Assembly: GCF_040049215.1 (NCBI RefSeq)
Contig: NZ_JBDZDN010000002.1
Coordinates: forward strand, 744,001-808,000
Reading direction: 5' to 3'
Length of the DNA: 64,000 nucleotides
Origin: Mesorhizobium_K sp040049215
GTDB lineage: Bacteria > Pseudomonadota > Alphaproteobacteria > Rhizobiales > Rhizobiaceae
The notes below the pieces were generated by a model. It saw only the letters and a program-made list of their open reading frames with translations, was not told the origin of the DNA and made no database searches. The position numbers were made by a program, and so were the translations under genes. The first letter of the stretch is position 1. Each line of letters opens with the position of its first letter. Shown one piece after another: positions 16,500-25,095 of this stretch.

Positions 16500-17471
16500 C
16501 TACTGGATCGCCTTGTCGGTGATCGCGGTCGTGTAGGCGCCGGACGGCTCCTTGGTGATGATCTTCTGGTCGAGCAGGGCCTTGGCGGTGCGCTCATAGG
16601 CCGGCACGATCAGCTTGCCGTCAGCATTGTCGATCAGTTTGGCGACCTCGCCCATCATGCGCTTCTGGTGATTCTCGTCCTGGCCGCCATTCTCGACGAC
16701 GATGCCGGCTGCCTCGTCGGGGTTCTCAGTGGCGTATTTCCAGCCCTTCATCGAGGCGCGGACGAACTTGACCATTTTCTCCTCGAAGGCCGGATCCTTG
16801 AGCTTGTCTTCCATCGCATAGAGGCCGTCTTCCAGGAGGTCGTTGCCCATCTCGGTGTAGTTGAAGACGATCAGGTCTTCCGGCTTGTAGCCGGCGTCGA
16901 TGAGCTGCCAGTATTCGTTGTAGGTCATGACCGAGATGCAGTCGGCCTGTTTCTGGATCAGCGGCTGCACGTCGAAGCTCTGCTTCAGCACGGTGACGCC
17001 GTCGGCTCCGCCTTCGGTCGAAAGACCGATCTTGTTCATCCACGCGTAGAACGGATATTCGTTGCCGAAGAACCAGACGCCGAGCGTCTTGCCCTTGAAG
17101 TCGGCTTCGGTCTTGACCGGCCCGTCCTTCGGGCAGACGAGCTCCATGCCCGCTTTCTTGAAAGGCTGCGCGATGTTGACGAGGCCGACACCCTTGTCAC
17201 GCGCGGCGAGCGCGCCGCCCATCCAGTCAACGATAACGTCGGCGCCGCCGCCCGCGATCACCTGCTCGGGAGCGATGTCGGGACCGCCCGGCTTGATCTC
17301 GACGTCAAGGCCTTCCTCTTCGTAGAAGCCTTTGTCCTTGGCGACGTAGTAGCCGGCGAACTGCGCCTGCGTGACCCACTTCAACTGCAGCGTCACCTTG
17401 TCCGCAGCCAAAGCCTGGAATGCGGCAAGCGACATCGCGCCCGCCAGCATGGAAACCATCAGTTTCTTCAT
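16500..17471 (-). CDS. ABC transporter substrate-binding protein, NMT1/THI5-like
   Basis: 323 aa from ATG 17471, preceded by GAGGG. Cleavable Sec signal peptide (MKKLMVSMLAGAMSLAAF, ending ALA-AD). The NMT1/THI5 fold is shown by LKWVTQAQFAGYYVAKDKGF and YEEEGLDVEIKPGG at the N-terminus. Such proteins bind pyrimidine-like or sulfonate-type ligands in the periplasm. It is the last gene of a tight run with a beta-ureidopropionase-type hydrolase and beta-alanine aminotransferase, so a pyrimidine base or breakdown intermediate is the likely ligand (inference). Followed by a strong terminator. Confidence 0.88.
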   Translation of the reverse strand: MKKLMVSMLAGAMSLAAFQALAADKVTLQLKWVTQAQFAGYYVAKDKGFYEEEGLDVEIKPGGPDIAPEQVIAGGGADVIVDWMGGALAARDKGVGLVNIAQPFKKAGMELVCPKDGPVKTEADFKGKTLGVWFFGNEYPFYAWMNKIGLSTEGGADGVTVLKQSFDVQPLIQKQADCISVMTYNEYWQLIDAGYKPEDLIVFNYTEMGNDLLEDGLYAMEDKLKDPAFEEKMVKFVRASMKGWKYATENPDEAAGIVVENGGQDENHQKRMMGEVAKLIDNADGKLIVPAYERTAKALLDQKIITKEPSGAYTTAITDKAIQ

Positions 17472-17493
17472 CTTGTTACCCTCTGAAGTGCGT

Positions 17494-18642
17494 CTATCCA
17501 CCACGGACAGACGGATGCCAAAACGTAGCCGCCCTTTCTGCGAGGGCGATAAGGCCATAGAAGACCGAACCTGCGAGCGCCGCAACAGCGATTTCGGCCC
17601 ACACCATGTCGATCTGCATGCGTCCGACGGCAGTCGAGATGCGGAAGCCCATGCCGACGGTCGGCGTGCCGAAAAATTCGGCAACGATGGCACCGATCAA
17701 GGCCAGCGTTGAGTTGATCTTCAAAGCATTGAAGATGAAGGGTGCAGCCGCCGGCAGCCTGAGCTTGAACAACGTCTGCCAGTAGTTCGACGCATAGGTG
17801 CGCATCAGGTCGCGCTCCATGTGGCCGGATTCGGCAAGGCCGGTCACTGTGTTCACCAGCATCGGGAAGAAGGTCATGATGGTGACGACGGCCGCCTTCG
17901 ACTGCCAGTCGAAGCCGAACCACATCACCATGATCGGCGCGACGCCGATGATCGGCAGCGCCGAGACCATGTTGCCGATCGGCAGCAGGCCGCGCCGCAG
18001 GAACGATACTCGATCGGCGAGGATGGCGGTCAGGAAACCCGCGCCGCAGCCGAGGACGTAACCGGCGATGACCGCCTTGAATATCGTCTGATTGACGTCG
18101 GCGGCGAGCGTCGGGATCGAACTCGCAATTTTTACACCGATGGCCGAAGGCGGCGGCAAGAGGATGAAGGGAATGCCCGCGCCGCGGACCACGGTTTCCC
18201 AGATGATCAGGATCCACGCGCCAAAGACGACGGGGATGAGCAGGCGTACGACCATGCTTTCCGCGCGCCCCGCCGGCTTGAGTTCCGAAAGCACCGTCAC
18301 GCAGCGCCAGGCGAGCAGCCAGGCCGCGGCAAGGATCAGGTAATACGGCGTCGCCGCAGTGCCCTCGAAACCCGCGATTCCCGTGACCAGCAACGCGGCG
18401 ACGCCATGCGCCGCTAGGAACAGGAGCGCCGCCTCGGCCAGGCGCGGCAGGCTGAGCATCGAAACCAGGGCGGCCAGGCCGAGCAGCCAGATCATGAGGC
18501 TGTGCGCGGCGGGACAGCCATAGTCGATGGCCGCCACCGCATCGGCAGGCGCCTCCGGACGAGTCATCGGTCCTAGAAGACTGGCCAGGACAACCAGCGC
18601 CAGCGCTGCAAGAGCCTGCCATGAGGGATGAAAACGGCTCAT
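17494..18642 (-). CDS. ABC transporter permease (long form, pyrimidine-type importer)
   Basis: 382 aa from ATG 18642, which overlaps the stop of the preceding permease gene (ATGA). The C-terminal 250 residues are a standard BPD_transp_1 permease with a coupling-helix region (EAA-like, ESGHMERDLMRTYASNYWQTLFKLRLPAA). The N-terminal 120 residues add extra hydrophobic segments (about four helices), unusual for this family's roughly 260-residue permeases. Partner of the permease at 18639-19517. Confidence 0.88.
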   Translation of the reverse strand: MSRFHPSWQALAALALVVLASLLGPMTRPEAPADAVAAIDYGCPAAHSLMIWLLGLAALVSMLSLPRLAEAALLFLAAHGVAALLVTGIAGFEGTAATPYYLILAAAWLLAWRCVTVLSELKPAGRAESMVVRLLIPVVFGAWILIIWETVVRGAGIPFILLPPPSAIGVKIASSIPTLAADVNQTIFKAVIAGYVLGCGAGFLTAILADRVSFLRRGLLPIGNMVSALPIIGVAPIMVMWFGFDWQSKAAVVTIMTFFPMLVNTVTGLAESGHMERDLMRTYASNYWQTLFKLRLPAAAPFIFNALKINSTLALIGAIVAEFFGTPTVGMGFRISTAVGRMQIDMVWAEIAVAALAGSVFYGLIALAERAATFWHPSVRGG

Positions 18643-19517
18643 GCGGGCCTGGCTCCCATGGAACGGTCTACGAGGCGTCCGATCTGTCCGACCAGAGTCA
18701 CCAGCAGAGCCGCCACAATGGAACCAGCGACCAGCGCCGACCACATGTCGATGGTCTGGCTGTAGTAGGATGCCGAGAGCAGCTTGGCGCCGATGCCGGC
18801 CACCGCGCCGGTCGGCAGTTCGGCGACGATGGCTCCAACCAGGCTCGCCGCCACAGCGACCTTCATCGAGGCGAAGAGGAACGGCGTGGAAGCCGGCACG
18901 CGCAGCTTCCAGAATGTCTGCGACGCGCTGGCATTATACGTGTGCATCAGGTCGAGATGGGTGATCTCCGGCGAACGCAGCCCCTTCACCATGCCGACCG
19001 CGACGGGGAAAAAGGAAAGATAGGTCGAGATCAGCGATTTCGGGATGATGCCGGTGACGCCGATCGCCGCGAAGACGACGATCACCATCGGCGCGATGGC
19101 GAGGATGGGGATGGTCTGCGAGGCGATGAGCCAGGGCATCAGGCTGCGGTCGAGCGAGGTGAAATGGACGATGCCGACCGCAATCAGCACCCCGAGCGCG
19201 GTGCCGAAGGCGAAACCCATGAGCGTCGAAGAGAGTGTGACCCAAGCGTGATAGACCAGGCTGCGGTTGCTGGTGATTTTTCTGAGGAACGTGTTCTCGA
19301 AGAAATTGGCCGCGACCTGGTGCGGGGCGGGCATGGTGGGCTTCGGCTGGGACAGCGTCTTGGCGATGAACGCGACGGTATCAGGCGCCTCGCCGGCGCG
19401 CCTGTCGAGATCGCGCTGGAACGGCGCGTTGAGCAGCACCGCCGCGATATACCAGACGACCACCAGCCCCGCCAGGATGGCGAGCACGGGGACGATCCTG
19501 TCGCGGGCGCGATCCAT
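18639..19517 (-). CDS. ABC transporter permease
   Basis: 292 aa, six predicted helices, BPD_transp_1 family. The coupling-helix motif is recognisable in MVKGLRSPEITHLDLMHTYN followed by ASQTFWKLRVPAS. Residues about 40-90 include a periplasmic segment before the conserved core. It forms a heterodimer with the downstream 382-aa permease and uses the ATPase encoded 9 nt upstream. Inner membrane. Confidence 0.9.
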   Translation of the reverse strand: MDRARDRIVPVLAILAGLVVVWYIAAVLLNAPFQRDLDRRAGEAPDTVAFIAKTLSQPKPTMPAPHQVAANFFENTFLRKITSNRSLVYHAWVTLSSTLMGFAFGTALGVLIAVGIVHFTSLDRSLMPWLIASQTIPILAIAPMVIVVFAAIGVTGIIPKSLISTYLSFFPVAVGMVKGLRSPEITHLDLMHTYNASASQTFWKLRVPASTPFLFASMKVAVAASLVGAIVAELPTGAVAGIGAKLLSASYYSQTIDMWSALVAGSIVAALLVTLVGQIGRLVDRSMGARPA

Positions 19518-19526
19518 CAGGCCTCC

Positions 19527-20336
19527 TCAATCCTCATAGCTGTGCCCTGCATGCAGGCCCTCGCGGACGCGGTGGGCGATGGCCAGGAACTCGGCCGTCT
19601 CGCGGATGTGCAGCGGGCGCTCGTTGGGCAGCGTCGATTCGATGACGTCGGTGACCCGGCCGGGCCGCGGCGACATCACCACGATGCGGGTCGAGAGATA
19701 GACCGCCTCCGGGATCGAATGCGTGACGAAGCAGATCGTCTTGTCGGTGCGCGCCCAGAGTTCCAGGAGCTGCTTGTTGAGGTGGTCGCGCACGATCTCG
19801 TCCAGCGCGCCGAAGGGCTCGTCCATCAGCAGGAGATCGGCGTCGAAGGCAAGTGCGCGCGCGATCGAGGCGCGCTGCTGCATGCCGCCCGAGAGCTGCC
19901 ATGGATATTTGTTCTCGAAGCCGGTGAGGTTGACGAGGTCCATGACACGGCGGATGCGCGCCTTCTGCTCCGCCGCGGGAATCCCCATGATCTCCAGCGG
20001 CAGGGCGACGTTGCGGTCGATCGTGCGCCAGGGAAACAGCGCCGCAGCCTGGAACACATAGCCGTAGGCACGACTTTCGCGCGCCTGTTCCGGGGTCATG
20101 CCGTTGACCGAGATCGTGCCTTCGGTTGGCTTCTCGAGATCGGCGATGACGCGCAGGAACGTCGTCTTGCCGCAACCCGACGGCCCGATGAAGGAGACGA
20201 ACTCGCCCTTGCCGATCGTCAGGCTGACATCGGTCAGCGCCTGTACCGGCCCGTCATTGGTCCGGAAGGTCAGACCAAGTCCCTTGGCTTCGACGACGGG
20301 GGTACCCGCCCGCGCCGTGGCTTCCATCACTGTCAT
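19527..20336 (-). CDS. ABC transporter ATP-binding protein (nitrate/sulfonate/pyrimidine type)
   Basis: 269 aa from ATG 20336 (MTVMEATARA); ATG 20327 is also possible. Walker A GPSGCGKTT, signature LSGGMQQRASIARAL, Walker B LLMDEPFGALDE, switch region FVTHSIPEAVYLSTR. These place it in the SsuB/TauB/ThiZ-like group that works with NMT1-type binding proteins. The start overlaps the stop of the upstream exported-protein gene (ATGA at 20333-20336), so that gene is translated in the same unit. Confidence 0.92.
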   Translation of the reverse strand: MTVMEATARAGTPVVEAKGLGLTFRTNDGPVQALTDVSLTIGKGEFVSFIGPSGCGKTTFLRVIADLEKPTEGTISVNGMTPEQARESRAYGYVFQAAALFPWRTIDRNVALPLEIMGIPAAEQKARIRRVMDLVNLTGFENKYPWQLSGGMQQRASIARALAFDADLLLMDEPFGALDEIVRDHLNKQLLELWARTDKTICFVTHSIPEAVYLSTRIVVMSPRPGRVTDVIESTLPNERPLHIRETAEFLAIAHRVREGLHAGHSYED

Positions 20337-20713
20337 CTGCACCGCCCGGCCTTGCCCCACATCGTCCCATCTTGGTCGAAGACGAGATAGGCGTCCACGC
20401 CATCCGGGCTCTTTTGCACACGCATCAGGCCAAGCGTCGTCGTTTCATCGCCCTCGTGCCCGCAGGTGACGACCATGACCTGGCTGTCCGCTTCGGCGGG
20501 ATAGACCTGCACGAAGCTGCACAGCGTGACGTGGGTGCCGACATCCCGCGGCGTCAGAAGCAGCATGTCTTCCTCGCTGTAGTCATTCGTAATGGCGTAG
20601 CGGCAGCCCGCTTCGTTGCCGTAATCGCCCGCAATGTCGAGTTCGGCTGATGTCGCCCCGACCGTGGCGGACATCAGGACGGCAGCCAGGACAAGTCGTC
20701 GAACACCGCTCAT
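20333..20713 (-). CDS. Small exported protein embedded in the pyrimidine operon, unrecognised
   Basis: 126 aa. Sec signal peptide (residues about 5-22, GATSA-EL). The mature protein is acidic with four cysteines (GCRYAITN, TLCSFVQV, VVTCGHEG, and the last at the C-terminal GRCR), likely two disulfides in a small beta-rich fold. It overlaps the preceding membrane-protein gene and the following ATPase gene by 4 nt each, so it is firmly inside the operon. No family recognised. A much longer frame that continues upstream to 22057 is not coding. Confidence 0.65.
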   Translation of the reverse strand: MSGVRRLVLAAVLMSATVGATSAELDIAGDYGNEAGCRYAITNDYSEEDMLLLTPRDVGTHVTLCSFVQVYPAEADSQVMVVTCGHEGDETTTLGLMRVQKSPDGVDAYLVFDQDGTMWGKAGRCR

Positions 20714-21591
20714 GCCCGACCGCGCCACTGTTTCCGGCGCCACCTGCGCCAGTCCTCCATCAAGAGGTCGAGCGTGCCATAGACCGGCACCAGGACGGCG
20801 AATGTCGCCGGCCTCAATTCGCGGGACGGAGTGCATGCCTGCGCGATGCTTTTCTGGTGTTCCTCGCTGGCCCAGATATGCGCGAAACCCATGAACTGAC
20901 CCACAAGGTCCTCGTGCAGATTCTCGATCCGCGAGTAGTTGATGCGGAACATCGCGAAGGCGGTATAGAGCGCCGTCAGGACCGAAAGCGCCAGGATGAC
21001 GAGCAAGATGTTCCTGTCGCCGGTGTAGGCTCCCGAGACCACCGCATAGACCCACGCCCCGAGCGAAAACAGAATGAAGGTCTTGGCGATGTGGAAAGCG
21101 GCCTCCTCGCCGGCGAGTTCTCCTCCGTTGCGGGCGTCGATTTCCTGCTCGATATCGCGAAGCTTCTTCTTGAATTCGTAGAGGCGCTGGTTTTCCTCGT
21201 CGGTGTGTTCCTCCCCGCGCGCGGCGCGCAGCACATCGAAGGCGCTGCGCGTCACGTCGTCGATCGCCGCCCAGCCGGATAGCGGCACGATGGCCGGCGG
21301 TATGTAGCGGCCGATCCGTTCGAACGCGACGTAGATGATGTGGATAGTGGTGAGGAAGACGAAGAGGATGAGCAGCAGCGCGAAGTCGGAGACACCGAGG
21401 ACGTCGAATATGTTCTGGTAGTTCTCGACGACCTGGTTGATCAGTTCCATGTCGGGGAGAAAGCCCTCCGACGCGCTGCCGATGTCGGTGAAGCCCGAGG
21501 CGACATAGAAGACGACGCCGGCAACGATCAGGCGCGACGTCATGAAGTTCGAGAAGCGGATGACGCTTTGAAGCAGCCCCTCGACGTCCAT
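20710..21591 (-). CDS. Integral membrane protein embedded in the pyrimidine operon, unrecognised
   Basis: 293 aa. Four likely helices: about 19-35, 66-88, 168-186 and 193-214. Between the second and third lies a charged, probably coiled-coil cytosolic stretch (EEHTDEENQRLYEFKKKLRD, about residues 126-160). The C-terminal part (ENLHEDLVGQFMGFAHIW onward) is soluble. No transport or enzyme motif recognised. It starts 17 nt after the hydrolase gene and overlaps the next gene by ATGA, so it belongs to the operon by position. Confidence 0.65.
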   Translation of the reverse strand: MDVEGLLQSVIRFSNFMTSRLIVAGVVFYVASGFTDIGSASEGFLPDMELINQVVENYQNIFDVLGVSDFALLLILFVFLTTIHIIYVAFERIGRYIPPAIVPLSGWAAIDDVTRSAFDVLRAARGEEHTDEENQRLYEFKKKLRDIEQEIDARNGGELAGEEAAFHIAKTFILFSLGAWVYAVVSGAYTGDRNILLVILALSVLTALYTAFAMFRINYSRIENLHEDLVGQFMGFAHIWASEEHQKSIAQACTPSRELRPATFAVLVPVYGTLDLLMEDWRRWRRKQWRGRA

Positions 21592-21608
21592 CCGGCCCCC
21601 TTACGCCG

Positions 21609-22859
21609 TCAATCCGTGATGATTGCGGTTTCCACCACCGCATGGAACAGCACGTCGCAGCCGGCGGCCGCCCATTCCGGGAAAATCTCCTCGGCCTCGT
21701 TGTGCGACAGGCCGTCGACGCAGGGGCACATGACCATGGCGGTCGGCGCGACGCGGTTGATCCAGCAGGCGTCGTGCCCGGCGCCCGACACGATGTTGCG
21801 GTGCGAATAGCCGAGCCGCTCGGCGGCGTCGCGGATCGCCTTGACGCAGCCCGTGTCGAAGGTGACCGGATCGAAATGGCCGACCTGCTCGATCTCGAAC
21901 TTGATGTCGAGCGCCTCGCAGATCGTGGCGATACCCTCGCGGATGCGCCCGTCCATGGCGTCAAGCACCTGCTTCTCCGGCGAGCGGATATCGATGGTGA
22001 AGACGGTGCGGCCGGCGATGATGTTGCGCGAGTTCGGATAGACCTCCATGTGGCCAACCGCCCCGACGGCGTCCGGCTGGTAGTCCATCGCCACCTCGTG
22101 CACCAGCTCGATGACGCGCGCCATGCCGAGGCCGGCGTTACGCCGCTTCGGCATCGGCGTCGAACCGGTGTGGGCCTCTCTGCCGGTCAGCGTTACCTGC
22201 AGCCATTTCAGTCCCTGGCCATGTGTTACCACGCCGATGTCGATGCCCTCGTCCTCGAGAATGGGGCCTTGCTCGATATGCAGCTCGAAGAAGGCCTTCA
22301 TCTTGCGCTGGCCGACCGGCTCGTCGCCCTTCCAGCCGATGCGCTCAAGCTCGTCGCCGAACCGTTTTCCTTCCTTGTCCTGGCGCGCGTAGGCGTATTC
22401 CTGCGTATGCACCCCGGCAAAGACGCCCGAGGCGAGCATGGCCGGCGCGTAGCGGGTGCCCTCCTCGTTCGTCCAGTTGGTGACGACGATCGGGTGCTTG
22501 GTCTTGATGTCGAGGTCGTTCAGCGTGCGGATGATTTCGAGGCCACCCAGAACGCCGAGCACGCCGTCGAACTTGCCCCCGGTCGGCTGCGTATCGAGAT
22601 GGCTGCCGACATAGACCGGCAGCGCCTGCGGGTCCGTGCCCTCGCGGCGGGCAAACATCGTCCCCATCTGGTCGACTCCCATAGTGAGCCCGGCCGCCTC
22701 GCACCATTTCTGGAACAGACGCCGCCCCTCGCCGTCCTCGTCGGTCAGCGTCTGGCGATTGTTGCCCCCGGCGATGCCGGGGCCGATCTTCGCCATATCC
22801 ATCAGCGAATCCCACAAACGGTCTGAATTGATTCGCAGATTTTCGCCGGGAGCGGCCAT
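21609..22859 (-). CDS. Zn-dependent amidohydrolase, beta-ureidopropionase/N-carbamoyl amino acid hydrolase type
   Basis: 416 aa, M20/M28-like hydrolase. Metal and catalytic motifs: GSHLDTQPTGGKFDG (about 85), NEEGTRYAP (about 128), FELHIEQGP (about 192), SGAGHDACWIN (about 382). The family covers allantoate amidohydrolase, L-N-carbamoylase and beta-ureidopropionase. Position directly after a beta-alanine:pyruvate aminotransferase gene and under a RutR-like regulator favours beta-ureidopropionase, which cleaves N-carbamoyl-beta-alanine to beta-alanine, CO2 and ammonia. Cytosolic. The gap to the aminotransferase gene is 23 nt. Confidence 0.88.
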   Translation of the reverse strand: MAAPGENLRINSDRLWDSLMDMAKIGPGIAGGNNRQTLTDEDGEGRRLFQKWCEAAGLTMGVDQMGTMFARREGTDPQALPVYVGSHLDTQPTGGKFDGVLGVLGGLEIIRTLNDLDIKTKHPIVVTNWTNEEGTRYAPAMLASGVFAGVHTQEYAYARQDKEGKRFGDELERIGWKGDEPVGQRKMKAFFELHIEQGPILEDEGIDIGVVTHGQGLKWLQVTLTGREAHTGSTPMPKRRNAGLGMARVIELVHEVAMDYQPDAVGAVGHMEVYPNSRNIIAGRTVFTIDIRSPEKQVLDAMDGRIREGIATICEALDIKFEIEQVGHFDPVTFDTGCVKAIRDAAERLGYSHRNIVSGAGHDACWINRVAPTAMVMCPCVDGLSHNEAEEIFPEWAAAGCDVLFHAVVETAIITD

Positions 22860-22882
22860 GCTGTTTTCCTTGACTTCTATGG

Positions 22883-24211
22883 CTAGTCCACCGCCCGCAG
22901 CACGTCGCGGACGTGGTCGATCAGTTCGTTGATCTGGCCCTTGGTGATGATCAGCGGGGGCGACAGCGCGATGATGTCGCCCGTCGTGCGGATCAGCGCG
23001 CCCTTCTCGAACGCTTTCACGAAGGCAGAGAAGGCGCGCTTGGTCGGGCTGCCGGCGATCGGCTGGAGTTCGATTGCGCCGATAAGGCCGATGTTTCTGA
23101 TATCGATGACATTCGGCTCGCCCTTCAGCGAATGCAGCGCATCTTCCCAGTACGGGGCGAGTTCGGCGCCGCGCGTCAGCAACCCCTCTTCCTTGTAGGT
23201 GTCGAGCGTGCCGAGCGCTGCCGCGCAGGCGATCGGATTGCCGGAATAGGTATAGCCGTGGAAGAACTCGATCACATGCTCCGGCCCCGACATGAAGGCG
23301 TCGTGGATTTCCTTCTTCACGAACACCGCGCCCATCGGGATGACGCCGTTGGTGACACCCTTCGCCGTCGTCATGATGTCCGGCACGACGCCGAAATAGT
23401 CCGAGGCGAACGGCGTGCCGAGACGGCCGAAGCCGGTAATGACCTCGTCGAAAATCAGCAGGATGCCGTGCTTCGTGCAGATTTCGCGCAGCTTCTTGAG
23501 ATAGCCCTTCGGCGGGATGAGCACGCCCGTAGAACCGGCGACCGGCTCGACGATGACGGCAGCGATCGTCGAGGCGTCGTGCAGCGCGACGATGCGCTCA
23601 AGTTCGTTGGCCAGCTCCGCGCCATGCTCCGGCTCGCCGCGGGTGAACGCGTTCTTGTCCGGCAGATGCGTGTGCGGCATGTGGTCGACGCCGGCGAGAA
23701 GCGTGCCGAACATCTTGCGGTTGGTAACGATGCCGCCGACCGAAATGCCGCCGAAGTTTACACCGTGATAGCCGCGCTCGCGGCCGATCAGGCGGGTGCG
23801 TGACCCGTCGCCCTTGGCGCGATGGTAGGCGAGCGCGATCTTGAGCGCGGTGTCGACCGATTCCGATCCCGAATTGGTATAGAAAACATGGTCCATGCCT
23901 GCCGGGGCGAGATCGACGAGCCTGTTCGACAGCTCGAACACGATCGGATGGCCCATCTGGAAGGCCGGCGCATAATCGAGTTCGGCCGCCTGGTGCTGGA
24001 TCGCTTCGGTGATCTTGGGCCGGCAATGGCCCGCATTGACGCACCAGAGGCCCGCGGTGCCGTCGAGGATCTTTCTACCGTCGGTCGTCGTGTAGTGCAT
24101 GTCCTTGGCGGCGGCCAGCATGCGCGGCGCCTGCTTGAACTGGCGGTTTGCCGTGAACGGCATCCAGAATGCGCTGAGATCGTTCGGCGTGACTTTCAGC
24201 CGGTTCGACAT
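22883..24211 (-). CDS. Beta-alanine:pyruvate aminotransferase (class III PLP)
   Basis: 442 aa from ATG 24211 (MSNRLKVTPND). Closely resembles Pseudomonas omega-amino acid:pyruvate aminotransferase in AFWMPFTANRQFK, GHCRPKITEAI, FYTNSGSESVDTALK, IGRERGYHGVN, IFDEVITGFGR and the PLP lysine in TTAKGVTNG. It converts beta-alanine to malonate semialdehyde, the exit step of reductive uracil breakdown. First gene of the eight-gene minus-strand operon. The upstream region (24212-24431), shared with the divergent rutR, carries a RutR-like operator. Confidence 0.9.
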   Translation of the reverse strand: MSNRLKVTPNDLSAFWMPFTANRQFKQAPRMLAAAKDMHYTTTDGRKILDGTAGLWCVNAGHCRPKITEAIQHQAAELDYAPAFQMGHPIVFELSNRLVDLAPAGMDHVFYTNSGSESVDTALKIALAYHRAKGDGSRTRLIGRERGYHGVNFGGISVGGIVTNRKMFGTLLAGVDHMPHTHLPDKNAFTRGEPEHGAELANELERIVALHDASTIAAVIVEPVAGSTGVLIPPKGYLKKLREICTKHGILLIFDEVITGFGRLGTPFASDYFGVVPDIMTTAKGVTNGVIPMGAVFVKKEIHDAFMSGPEHVIEFFHGYTYSGNPIACAAALGTLDTYKEEGLLTRGAELAPYWEDALHSLKGEPNVIDIRNIGLIGAIELQPIAGSPTKRAFSAFVKAFEKGALIRTTGDIIALSPPLIITKGQINELIDHVRDVLRAVD

Positions 24212-24287
24212 GACCAAGCTTTCCTTTCGAGTGGTTGCGCTGATGCCAACGCTTGGTCCGGGCGGCGTTTTTGTGCTACTCAGATTT

Positions 24288-24303
24288 TTGACCGATTGGA
24301 CAA
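24288..24303. promoter_or_regulatory. RutR-like operator between the aminotransferase and rutR genes
   Basis: TTGACCGATTGGACAA, an imperfect dyad that agrees with the E. coli RutR consensus TTGACCANNTGGTCAA at 12 of 14 defined positions. It is 77 bp upstream of the aminotransferase start and 129 bp upstream of rutR. Immediately after it is CAAACGTTAGCAC (24301-24313); CAAACGCTAGCAC recurs at 30760-30772 beside the preT site. Confidence 0.65.
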
Positions 24304-24431
24304 ACGTTAGCACCGCCAAAGAGGCGGTCAAGGGGACTGATAGCCGAAATGAGCCTCGCGGAACGCGCTCCACAGGCCAGCAAAAACTGGTCCAGAGGAT
24401 TGGGCCAGAGACTTTTTCAGCGGCCCGGCGC

Positions 24432-25067
24432 GTGACCGCCTCGGCGGCGACCCCGAGGCGCACCCGCATCCAGCAGGAGAAGCGCGAGCTCATCCTGGAA
24501 GCGGCGCTCGAAGTCTTCTCCGCGCACGGGTTTCGCGGCTCGACCATCGACCAGATCGCCGAGGCCGCCGGCATGTCGAAGCCGAATCTGCTCTATTATT
24601 TCCGGCGCAAGGAGGACATCCACAGGGCGCTGATGCAGCGGCTGCTCGACACCTGGCTGGCGCCGCTGCGCGAGTTCGACAATGTCGGCGACCCCCTGAC
24701 CGAACTCCGGAGCTACATCCGCCGCAAGCTGGAGATGGCGCGCGACTATCCGCGCGAGAGCCGGCTCTTCGCCAATGAGATCCTGCAGGGCGCGCCGCGC
24801 ATCATGTCGCTGCTGGAAGGCGAATTGAGGACGCTGGTCGACGAGAAGGCGGAGGTGATCAAAGGCTGGATGCGCGACGGCAAGATCGCACGCACCGACC
24901 CCTGGCACCTCATCTTCTCCATCTGGGCGACGACGCAGCATTATGCCGATTTCGACGTGCAGGTGCGCGCCGTGCTTGGCCCCGACCGCGGCGGCGAAGG
25001 CCGCTTCGAGGACGCGGCGCGTTTCCTGGAGCAGTTGTTCCTCGACGGGCTTCGGCCAAGGCCGTAG
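24432..25067 (+). CDS. rutR: TetR-family regulator RutR-like (pyrimidine-responsive)
   Basis: 211 aa from GTG 24432, the only in-frame start downstream of the operator; the length equals E. coli RutR (212 aa). Strong resemblance throughout: HTH with TIDQIAEAAGMSKPNLLYYF, then TWLAPLREF, RRKLEMARDYPRESRLFANE, LHLIFSIWATTQHYADF-like core and a terminal DGLRPRP matching EGIRPR. RutR binds uracil/thymine and releases DNA. An ATG with AAGGGG at 24349 lies in another frame and stops early, so the true N-terminus is uncertain. Converges on the antiporter gene. Confidence 0.85.
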   Translation: MTASAATPRRTRIQQEKRELILEAALEVFSAHGFRGSTIDQIAEAAGMSKPNLLYYFRRKEDIHRALMQRLLDTWLAPLREFDNVGDPLTELRSYIRRKLEMARDYPRESRLFANEILQGAPRIMSLLEGELRTLVDEKAEVIKGWMRDGKIARTDPWHLIFSIWATTQHYADFDVQVRAVLGPDRGGEGRFEDAARFLEQLFLDGLRPRP

Positions 25068-25095
25068 TGCATCGACGGGCAAAGCCCTTGTTCTG

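Noticed and set aside
18621..20390. A 589-codon plus-strand frame across the ABC permease and ATPase genes
   Set aside because: Antisense to three well-supported genes.
20333..22057. A 574-codon minus-strand frame ending with the small exported protein
   Set aside because: Only the last 126 codons look like protein and begin with a signal peptide. The upstream part overlaps the membrane protein and hydrolase genes in another frame.
24349..24435. An ATG with AAGGGG at 24349 as the start of the RutR-like gene
   Set aside because: It is in another frame and stops within about 29 codons. Using it would need a frameshift, so GTG 24432 is preferred.
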